Positions 56,114 to 64,000 of a stretch of DNA of 64,000 nucleotides are shown here, piece by piece. How positions within the stretch are numbered: position 1 is the first letter of the stretch; every line of letters begins with the position of its first letter. This DNA is from Sphingomonas sp. AR_OL41. Its GTDB lineage: Bacteria > Pseudomonadota > Alphaproteobacteria > Sphingomonadales > Sphingomonadaceae. The translations under genes were made by a program, and so were the position numbers. Location: positions 42,630 to 106,629 of the forward strand of contig NZ_JARYTI010000016.1 of NCBI RefSeq assembly GCF_029911635.1. Reading direction: 5' to 3'. The notes under the pieces are model-generated. The model was given only the letters and a program-made list of their open reading frames with translations, was not told the origin of the DNA and searched no databases.

Positions 56114-56508
56114 AGGCGCTCTTCCCCTATGCGGCGGAAACGCGCGGCGTCACCGTGCGCGTTTCGGTCAGCTATCTGCCCGAACAATCCGAGCCGGGCC
56201 GTGGCCGCTGGTTCTGGGCCTATCATATCCGTATCGAGAATGACGGGCCGATGGCGGTGCAGTTGCTCACCCGCCACTGGATCATCACCGACGGGCGCGG
56301 CGCGCGCCATTCGGTCGAGGGCGAAGGCGTCGTCGGCGAACAGCCGCAGATCGCGCCGGGCGCGAGCTTCGATTACGTCTCGGGCTGCCCGCTCGCCACG
56401 CCGACCGGCTCGATGCAGGGCAGCTATCACATGGTCGGCGAAGACGGCTCGGGCTTCGACGTCGACATCCCCAAATTCGCGCTGATCGCGCCGGCGGTGG
56501 GGGCGTGA
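56110..56508 (+). CDS. apaG: ApaG-family protein
   Basis: 132 residues from TTG 56110, overlapping metZ by four bases. Short beta-sandwich protein of the ApaG/DUF525 type with the conserved core VSVSYLPEQS, WAYHIRIEN, VQLLTRHWIITDG, GVVGEQPQIAPG and GSMQGSYHMV. Historically linked to Co/Mg resistance in enterics; biochemical role unclear. The metZ-apaG pair is typical of sphingomonads. Its stop overlaps the next start. Confidence 0.95.
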   Translation: MKALFPYAAETRGVTVRVSVSYLPEQSEPGRGRWFWAYHIRIENDGPMAVQLLTRHWIITDGRGARHSVEGEGVVGEQPQIAPGASFDYVSGCPLATPTGSMQGSYHMVGEDGSGFDVDIPKFALIAPAVGA

Positions 56509-57302
56509 AGCGCACGCACCTTCCCCTCAACGGCCTGCGCGTGCTCGACGCCGCCGCACGGCATCTGTCCTTCACCCGCGCCGCCGACGAGCTCGCCGTG
56601 ACCCCGGCGGCGGTCGGCCAGCAGATTCGCGCGCTCGAGGATACGCTCGGCGTGGTGCTGTTCCGCCGCACCACCAAGGGCCTCGAACTGACGCCTGAAG
56701 GCGAGGCGGGGCTTGCCGCGCTGCGCCACGGTTTCCTCCAGTTCGAGGAAGCTGTCCGCGCGATGCAGGCCGGCCAGACCTCCAAGTCGCTGACCATCGC
56801 CGCGCCGCGCGACCTGACCGAGAAATGGCTGATGCCGCGCCTCGCGCGCATCGCCCAGGCCGATGGCGAAATGCGCTTCGCGATCGTCTCGGCCGATGAA
56901 CTGGTCGATTTCACCGAAGCCAATCTCGATCTCGCGATCCGCTGGGGCGAGGGCCCGGGCGAGCATGAGGGCGAGGCGCTCGCCTCCGAGGGCATGGTCA
57001 CCGTCGAGCGGCCCGGTGGCGGTGCTGACACACGCATTTCCTGGCCTGGCTGCCTCAACGACGATGCCGTGTCGCTGGTCCGCGTCGGCGATGCCGGCCT
57101 TGCGATCGACGCCGCCGCCGCCGGGCTCGGTCGCGCGACCGTGCCCGAACTGCTCGCCGCGCGCGATCTCGCCGACGGCCGGATTGTGCGGATCGGCGAC
57201 CCCAAGCCCTATCGGCTCGGCTACTGGCTCGTCGCACCGCTCCCGCAATGGCGCCAGAAGAAGGTCAAGGCGCTGGTCGAGGCGCTGGTCGCGGGCGCAT
57301 GA
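56505..57302 (+). CDS. LysR-type transcriptional regulator (GcvA-like)
   Basis: 265 residues from GTG 56505, overlapping apaG by four bases. N-terminal winged helix-turn-helix (GLRVLDAAARHLSFTRAADE, LAVTPAAVGQQIRALED), then a substrate-binding domain with IAAPRDLTEKWLMPRL. The RHLSFTRAADELAVTPAAV pattern is typical of the GcvA/AmpR branch. It is shorter than the usual 295-300 residues, and the effector domain lacks some of the central region. Target genes unknown. Confidence 0.88.
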   Translation: MKRTHLPLNGLRVLDAAARHLSFTRAADELAVTPAAVGQQIRALEDTLGVVLFRRTTKGLELTPEGEAGLAALRHGFLQFEEAVRAMQAGQTSKSLTIAAPRDLTEKWLMPRLARIAQADGEMRFAIVSADELVDFTEANLDLAIRWGEGPGEHEGEALASEGMVTVERPGGGADTRISWPGCLNDDAVSLVRVGDAGLAIDAAAAGLGRATVPELLAARDLADGRIVRIGDPKPYRLGYWLVAPLPQWRQKKVKALVEALVAGA

Positions 57303-57829
57303 GCCCGCCGGTGCTCGAGTCTGCGCGGCTGCGGTTGCGGCCGATGACGCTCGATGATGCCGCAGCGATACACCTGGTCTATGCCGATGAGATGGCGATG
57401 CGCTGGTGGTCGCACGCGCCGCATATCTCGGTCGAGGAAACCCGCGAGTCGCTGGCCAGGCACATCGCCGATCCCGCGTGGCGCTCCTGGGCGATCACGC
57501 TCGCCGGCGACGACACCGCCATCGGTTCGCTCGCCGCGCACGAGAAGCGCCAGGGCAAGGTGGTCGAGATTGGCTATTCGCTGGTGCGCAGCCATTGGGG
57601 ACAGGGTTATGCGCGCGAGGCGGTGGCGCGGCTGATCGACCGGCTGATCCGCGAGGAGGGCATGCGCCGCGTCTTCGCCGACACCGATCCCGAGAATGAC
57701 GCCTCCAATCGCCTGCTCGAAAGCCTCGGCTTTGCGCGCGAGGGCCATCTGCGCGGCGAATGGGAGACGCATATTGGCGTGCGCGACAGCTTAATCTGGG
57801 GCCTGCTCGCCGAGGAGTGGACAAGATGA
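57299..57829 (+). CDS. GNAT acetyltransferase (RimJ/RimL type)
   Basis: 176 residues from ATG 57299, whose ATGA overlaps the LysR stop. Motifs: RLRLRPMTLDDAAAI at the start, then VEIGYSLVRSHWGQGYAREA (acetyl-CoA loop) and the VFADTDPENDASNRLLESLGF block. Expected to N-acetylate a protein, antibiotic or metabolite. The next gene overlaps its stop. Confidence 0.9.
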   Translation: MSPPVLESARLRLRPMTLDDAAAIHLVYADEMAMRWWSHAPHISVEETRESLARHIADPAWRSWAITLAGDDTAIGSLAAHEKRQGKVVEIGYSLVRSHWGQGYAREAVARLIDRLIREEGMRRVFADTDPENDASNRLLESLGFAREGHLRGEWETHIGVRDSLIWGLLAEEWTR

Positions 57830-58080
57830 ACCGCCCGCCGCCGAACCTCAACGACCCGGCAGAGCTCGCCGCCTATCGCCGCGAACTGCGCGCGCTGGTG
57901 CCGTGGGTGCGTTATACCGGCATGGCGCTGGCGTTGCTCGGCGCGGCGATCGCGGTGCTGTGGCCGCAACTGCCCGGTGCGCTCCCGCTCGCTGTCATCG
58001 CCCTCGGCTTCGCGATGATGGTCGCCGCGATCGGCATCCGCACCCGCTATCACGCCCGAAGGATGCGCGGCGACGCCTAG
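57826..58080 (+). CDS. Small two-helix membrane protein
   Basis: 84 residues from ATG 57826, overlapping the GNAT stop. After a polar N-terminus (NLNDPAELAAYRREL), two transmembrane helices (YTGMALALLGAAIAVLW and LPLAVIALGFAMMVAAIGI) with an RTRYHARRM tail. Hypothetical but conserved in type among sphingomonads. Its stop TAG interlocks with the TAG of the convergent hydrolase gene (CTAG at 58077-58080). Confidence 0.75.
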   Translation: MNRPPPNLNDPAELAAYRRELRALVPWVRYTGMALALLGAAIAVLWPQLPGALPLAVIALGFAMMVAAIGIRTRYHARRMRGDA

Positions 58081-59402
58081 CGCGCGGCGGCGAGTTCCAC
58101 CGCGCGCGTCATCAGCGCGACGAAGCGGCCTTCGTCCACCGCCGCCGCCGCGTCATTGCGGCTCGCCGAGAGCGCGTACCAGCCGCCATCCTTGGCCTGC
58201 AGGAGGAAGTTCATGCTGATCACGCCCGGCTCCGACCCGCCCTTATAGCCAACATAGGTCCAGTTCGCCGCCGCTGCCGGCCCGACGCCGCTGTTGATCG
58301 CGAGGATGCGCCGCGCCTCGGCTCCGGCACCGCGCTCGGTGTTGCGGCGGATCCAGTTCATCGTGCGCACCATATCGGCGGCGCTGGCGAACCATTCCAG
58401 GTCGAGCATCAGCGGCTTGCCGTCGCGGAACAGCTGTGGGTCGATCGCGCTCAGCGGCGCCGCGGCGATCTCGCCGGCGAGGAGCGCGCGCTTGCCTTTC
58501 TCGTCGAGCGTGGCCCAGCGCCGCCCGAGCGCGCCGCCCTGCACCCCCTTGAGCTTGAACATGTCGAGCGTCGACAGCATCGGCCGGTTGCGCGTCGCAT
58601 CGTGCCAGCCGATCACGGGCAGCATCGCTTCGACCTTCGCGCGGCCGACCAAAGCGAGCAGGATGTCCGTGGCGCTGTTGTCGCTGACCGAGATCATCTT
58701 ATCGCTCAGCTCGCGCAACGTCACCTTGGTGCCCGCCGGCTTCGCCGTATAGAGCCCGCCGGGCAGCGGCGATCCGTCGAGCGTGACGAGGTCGTCCCAG
58801 TGCCGCTCGCCGGCATTGGTCGCGCGGATCAGCTCGGCGAGGATGGCGAGCTTGAACGCCGAGCCGATCGCCGCCGGCCGTTCGGCATCGAGCGCCAGCG
58901 CCGCCACCGGCGCGCCATCGCCGAGCCGCGCCAGCGTGAAACCGGTCAGGCCGGGCTCGGCCTTGAGCGCCGCGACCACCGCATCGAGCGAGGCTTCGGT
59001 AGCGGTGGTGCCGGTGATCAGCAGACCGATGATGCGGTTCGGCGCCGCGGCCTCGACCGCGAGGTTCATCGATACGATGCCGCGTTCATAGCTAATCCGG
59101 ATACGCGCCGCATTGGGCTGCACCGCCTCGACCGCCGCAACCGACAGCGCCTTGCCGAGCCGCTCGCGCAACTGACCGGCGATCGCGCGCACCTGTGCAT
59201 CGGGCACCTGGGCGAGGAAGGCCGGGGCGAACAGCGCGGCGCTGTCACCACCACCATTGAGCAGCGGCACGAGCTCCGCGGCGCGTTGACCCAGCGCCGG
59301 GATGGCGGCAACCGCCTGCGGCGGCGTGGCTTGCGCCGGGCGGGCTAGGGCGCTGGCCGGCACCGCCGCCAGCATCAGCGCGATCACCATATGTCGTACC
59401 AT
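58077..59402 (-). CDS. Secreted beta-lactamase-fold serine hydrolase
   Basis: 441 residues from ATG 59402, preceded by AGGAGGG. Signal peptide (MVIALMLAAVPASALA). Domain of about 150 residues of unknown type, then a class A beta-lactamase-like fold: SxxK in GSAFKLAIL, SDN in SVSDNSATD, and a KGG triad in VGYKGGSEPG. I do not find a clear ExxLN (Glu166) motif, so it may be a DD-peptidase-like or other hydrolase rather than a beta-lactamase. Confidence 0.82.
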   Translation of the reverse strand: MVRHMVIALMLAAVPASALARPAQATPPQAVAAIPALGQRAAELVPLLNGGGDSAALFAPAFLAQVPDAQVRAIAGQLRERLGKALSVAAVEAVQPNAARIRISYERGIVSMNLAVEAAAPNRIIGLLITGTTATEASLDAVVAALKAEPGLTGFTLARLGDGAPVAALALDAERPAAIGSAFKLAILAELIRATNAGERHWDDLVTLDGSPLPGGLYTAKPAGTKVTLRELSDKMISVSDNSATDILLALVGRAKVEAMLPVIGWHDATRNRPMLSTLDMFKLKGVQGGALGRRWATLDEKGKRALLAGEIAAAPLSAIDPQLFRDGKPLMLDLEWFASAADMVRTMNWIRRNTERGAGAEARRILAINSGVGPAAAANWTYVGYKGGSEPGVISMNFLLQAKDGGWYALSASRNDAAAAVDEGRFVALMTRAVELAAAR

Positions 59403-59422
59403 CACCGCCCTCCTGCGATCCC

Positions 59423-60634
59423 TCAACCCTTGGCAGGTGTATCCTGCGACAGGTCGATCATCTCGATCTGCGGCGTCGGCTCGCGCTGCTGCAGGTGCGA
59501 TCCGACGACGGTCGTCCAGCGCGACGTGAAGGTATAGCGCTCGACCCGCAACAGCCCGGGCTGGCTTGGGTCCATCGTCAGCGGCGCATAGCGCCGGCCG
59601 ACGATCGAATCGACGATCGGCTGGACCCAGTAACCCGTCAGCTTCGGGCTTTGCCGCAACACGCCGGCGTCCGAGACGCGGCCGTCGGGCTTGATCCAGA
59701 AGCTGACATCGACCCATTGGTTGTCGAAATTGTCGGCTGCGATCTGGTTGGTGGTCGATCCGCCGTTGAACTGGCGGCTGGACTGTTCGCGCGACTTGAT
59801 CCGGGGGCCGTAGAGCAGCACGGGGCGCGTGCCCTGGTTCTTGCCGCGATATTCGGCGACCAGCGCGTCGATCGCCGCGGTGTCGCCGTCCTTGGCCGCC
59901 ATCTGCGCGCGCAACAGCTTGCCGGCGAGCGCGAAGGCGGCGAGTTGAGGATCGGGATTGGTGATCAGCGCGTCGATCGCCTTGATCGCGTCGCGGCGAT
60001 AGGTCCCCGCGTCGCTGTCGGCCATCGCGCGCAGGAAGATCGCGGTGCGCAGCCGCGCATAGCCCTCGACCACCGGCAGGTGCAGGACGTGCGCGCGCTG
60101 CGCGACGTCCTTGTAGATGTTGAGCGCCATGTCGGGCTGGCGCGTCTTGGCGAAGCTGTCGCCGACCTCGATCCGCGCCGCAAGCACGCGCGGGTCGTTG
60201 TCCGACAGCCCCGCCTTCAGCGCGCTGACCACGTCGAACGCGCCGATCTGGTAGGATTCGCCGTCGCCGAGATGCGCCGCGATCCGCGAATTGGCGCGCA
60301 GCAGGTCGGAAACCTGGACCGGAAACTTGCTGGCATGGCGCTTGTTGCGGCCGATGCTGCCGCCGAGCGTCTGGCGCGCGGCATGATAGTCGCCGGAGAC
60401 GAACAGGTTTTCGGCATGGGCGAGCGTCGCGGCGATGTCCTGCTCGGGCGGGCATTTGCGTGCAAGACAGGCCTTGAGCGCGGCGGCACTGTCGCTCAAC
60501 CGCACGCCGGTAACGACGACATCGCCCGGCTGGGCATCGGGCGACGCCGCGGGCGCTACGGCCGGGCGCTCTTGCGCGGCACTGCCGGTGGCGATCGTGG
60601 CGAGCGCCATGGCAGCGAGAAACGGACGAATCAT
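59423..60634 (-). CDS. Secreted protein with TonB-C-like tail, unknown function
   Basis: 403 residues from ATG 60634, with GAAGGTGA upstream. Signal peptide (MIRPFLAAMALATIATGSAA). The N-terminal half has TPR-like helices (YHAARQTLGGSIGRNKRHAS, DMALNIYKDVAQRAHVLHLP). The C-terminal part contains VDVSFWIKPDGRVSDAGVLR and IVDSIVGRRYAPLT, which resembles the TonB C-terminal domain pattern. Function unknown. It precedes the serine hydrolase gene by 20 bases on the same strand, so the two are probably co-transcribed. Confidence 0.72.
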   Translation of the reverse strand: MIRPFLAAMALATIATGSAAQERPAVAPAASPDAQPGDVVVTGVRLSDSAAALKACLARKCPPEQDIAATLAHAENLFVSGDYHAARQTLGGSIGRNKRHASKFPVQVSDLLRANSRIAAHLGDGESYQIGAFDVVSALKAGLSDNDPRVLAARIEVGDSFAKTRQPDMALNIYKDVAQRAHVLHLPVVEGYARLRTAIFLRAMADSDAGTYRRDAIKAIDALITNPDPQLAAFALAGKLLRAQMAAKDGDTAAIDALVAEYRGKNQGTRPVLLYGPRIKSREQSSRQFNGGSTTNQIAADNFDNQWVDVSFWIKPDGRVSDAGVLRQSPKLTGYWVQPIVDSIVGRRYAPLTMDPSQPGLLRVERYTFTSRWTTVVGSHLQQREPTPQIEMIDLSQDTPAKG

Positions 60635-60784
60635 CGGATCACCTTCGGAGCGTGTGTTGCTCGACCCTAACACCGCCGCCGGGGCAACGTCATCAACAGA
60701 TTGGCGAAGCGTCTAAAGATCGGCCGCGCGACGTGTTGTCGGTATCCCCGCGCCGCCGGCTCCGGCCGCCTCGTGCAACGCGCG

Positions 60785-61219
60785 TTAGCGCTGCGCCGCC
60801 AGCGACAGCCCGACCAGGCCGTGGGTCGCCATGTGATAGCCGCCCGGCACGGCGTCGGATCCAACGCCGAGTTTGTCGCCCGGGCGATTGAGATAGGCCA
60901 GCAGCTGCATCGCAAAGGACCGCGTCGCGGTGGTCGAGGCAGCGTCGTGCGCGATCGCGACCAGCGCCAGCCGCGCCTCGTCGTTGCGGCCCTGGATGAC
61001 CAGCGCATAGGCGGCCTTGGCGCTCAGCGCATTGGCCACCGCCGCGTCGCCGAGCGCGCGGGCGCGATCGGCCAGCGCGAGATAGGAGACCTGGACCTGC
61101 TTTGCCCTGACGGCGCTGAAGTTCGCGTCGATCGCGTCGGACTGGGCGAGCAAGGTCGCATGATTGTCGGTAGCAACAGCAGGTTGAACGGCGGCAAGCG
61201 CAAGCAGCAGCGGAAGCAT
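60785..61219 (-). CDS. Small secreted helical protein
   Basis: 144 residues from ATG 61219, preceded by AGGAG. Signal peptide (MLPLLLALAAVQPAVA), then an Ala-rich helical chain (LLAQSDAIDANFSAVRAKQV, ADRARALGDAAVANALSAKA). Not recognised; the chain resembles a TPR-like helical fold without clear repeats. It is upstream of and co-directional with the previous secreted gene. Confidence 0.65.
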   Translation of the reverse strand: MLPLLLALAAVQPAVATDNHATLLAQSDAIDANFSAVRAKQVQVSYLALADRARALGDAAVANALSAKAAYALVIQGRNDEARLALVAIAHDAASTTATRSFAMQLLAYLNRPGDKLGVGSDAVPGGYHMATHGLVGLSLAAQR

Positions 61220-61305
61220 CGGCGATCTCCTCAAAGGATACGCCAACATTTCACGCATTTAGCGCAAGGTAAAGCGGGAAAACACACCGCCGTCGCGCCG
61301 CCTGC

Positions 61306-63291
<1,986 letters not shown>

Positions 63292-63370
63292 CTATAGGAT
63301 GCCGGCGCGCGCTCTGCCAAGCATCATGTACGTCGTTTGTTCAGGGGGTATCACCCGTGCCATACCCCCT

Positions 63371-63533
63371 CCGTCATGCCGGACTTGTTCCGGCATCCAC
63401 CGCACCGCAAGAGCACCGGCTTCGATGTTTGCTGCACCGTGGTGTTCGAGCGAGCCTGTGTTCCCCGAACACAGGCTTGGCTTGCCGGGGGCAAGCCAAA
63501 GCTCGAACACGGAACAAGTCCGGGGTGACGGGT
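63371..63533. repeat. Structured palindromic repeat between gcrA and parE
   Basis: The left end holds TCCGTCATGCCGGACTTG, which contains the core of the dnaK-dnaJ hairpin, and the right end (about 63509-63530) holds its imperfect inverse CGGAACAAGTCCGGGGTGACG. Inside are further hairpins: ATGCCGGA/TCCGGCAT (63376-63396), GCCTGTGTTC/GAACACAGGC (63450-63473) and CTTGGCTTGCC/GGCAAGCCAAAG (63475-63500). This looks like a composite REP/BIME-type element. Confidence 0.7.
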
Positions 63534-63538
63534 TTGGT

Positions 63539-64000
63539 TTAGCGAACCCGCGGCCCACCAAAGGGCAGCGGCGGCGGCGGGCGGCGGTCGCGGCGGGGGA
63601 GCTGCGCCTGATAGGCATGGCCGCAATGCTGCACGCAATAAGGGAAACCGGGGTTCACCTTCTCGCCGCAGAAATGGAAGTCGGGCTCGCCGGGGTGGCC
63701 GAGCGGCCATTTGCAAATCTTGTCGTTGAGATCGAGCAAGGTCGTCTTGCCGGCCATTTCGGGCGAGGGCTTGGCTGGGACGAGCCGGCGCGGCGGTGCC
63801 GGGGTGATCGGCGCCTGCTGCTCGCCGGGTGCCTGGCGGAGGAAACCGCCCGGGCCGACCGAGCGCAGGATCGGCTGCGGCGCACGCGCCACGACCGGTG
63901 CCGCCTCGGCATCGCCATCGCTATCGATCTCTACATCGTCATCGTCCGCCGGGGCGGCGTCGATCACCGGCGCGCGCGGCGGCGCGACCGGGGCGGCGGC
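63539..64000 (-). CDS. gcrA: GcrA cell-cycle regulator, C-terminal part (partial)
   Basis: The frame is open to the right window edge, so the N-terminal DNA-binding domain lies outside. The visible part has a Pro/Ala/Asp-rich linker and then the conserved C-terminal domain: LLDLNDKICKWPLGHPGEPD, FHFCGEKVNPGFPYCVQHC and a YQAQLPRR tail. In alphaproteobacteria GcrA binds sigma-70 RNA polymerase through its C-terminal part and methylated GANTC sites through its N-terminal part, and controls division genes. The internal ATG-like codon at about 63967 is not the true start. Confidence 0.93.
   Translation of the reverse strand, partial: AAAPVAPPRAPVIDAAPADDDDVEIDSDGDAEAAPVVARAPQPILRSVGPGGFLRQAPGEQQAPITPAPPRRLVPAKPSPEMAGKTTLLDLNDKICKWPLGHPGEPDFHFCGEKVNPGFPYCVQHCGHAYQAQLPRRDRRPPPPLPFGGPRVR

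Noticed and set aside
58077..60455. A single minus-strand frame joining the serine hydrolase and upstream DNA
   Set aside because: The hydrolase has its own signal peptide and ribosome binding site at 59402, and the upstream region encodes another secreted protein in a different frame.

Overview
The window looks like chromosomal DNA of an alphaproteobacterium, most probably a sphingomonad (Sphingomonadaceae). Base composition is GC-rich throughout. It carries the end of a GcrA cell-cycle regulator, the alphaproteobacterial F0 ATP-synthase order (atpI, a, c, b', b), a metZ-apaG pair, a 'vgr-related' HExxH protein of a kind I associate with sphingomonads, and a CTTG-N17-CCTATATCG heat-shock promoter before dnaK. 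The genus is inferred; no rRNA or tRNA gene was found to confirm it.

Layout. 1-2.4 kb: an accessory edge with lower GC, holding the end of a TniQ/TnsD-like protein and a DUF4157 protein with an OTU-like cysteine-protease C-terminus. 2.5-9.1 kb: a ROK fructokinase, a coupled receiver-GGDEF-EAL / CHASE4 histidine kinase pair, and a secreted TPR protein. 9.2-10.2 kb: an AT-rich orphan gene and non-coding DNA with a perfect dyad and a histidine-kinase 3' remnant. 10.2-17.0 kb: a tight eight-gene minus-strand operon (SPFH-SHOCT protein, two zinc-ribbon DUF4178 proteins, a 48-residue membrane peptide, DUF350 protein, membrane-fused spermidine synthase, Tat-type FAD oxidoreductase, AdoMet decarboxylase). 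This is the most interesting system in the window.

17.3-21.6 kb: two AT-rich small membrane genes, a secreted amidohydrolase, msrB, a small membrane protein, the vgr-related protein and a PCu(A)C copper chaperone. 21.7-28.0 kb: dnaK-dnaJ from a heat-shock promoter, a B12-type radical SAM protein convergent with dnaJ, and purB. 28.2-36.2 kb: an EF-hand protein, radC, the ydbH-ynbE-ydbL envelope lipid-transport set, and the F0 genes. 36.3-47.9 kb: an SDR, uvrC, a DUF3857/transglutaminase/TPR protein, a deacetylase-acetyltransferase pair, an unknown secreted protein, recO, leuB and a DPM1-GtrA fusion. 47.9-53.5 kb: a GH3 glycosidase divergent from an esterase (probably hemicellulose use), a decayed GtrA fragment, and a GNAT-nitrilase fusion. 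53.5-64 kb: a protein mannosyltransferase, a compact metZ-apaG-LysR-GNAT-membrane run, a beta-lactamase-fold hydrolase, two unknown secreted proteins, parE, a structured repeat, and the C-terminal part of gcrA.

The genes are mostly housekeeping, with accessory signals at the left edge, in the AT-rich patches near 9.3, 17.4 and 19.4 kb, and in two gene remnants. No CRISPR array, rRNA, tRNA or complete insertion sequence was seen.
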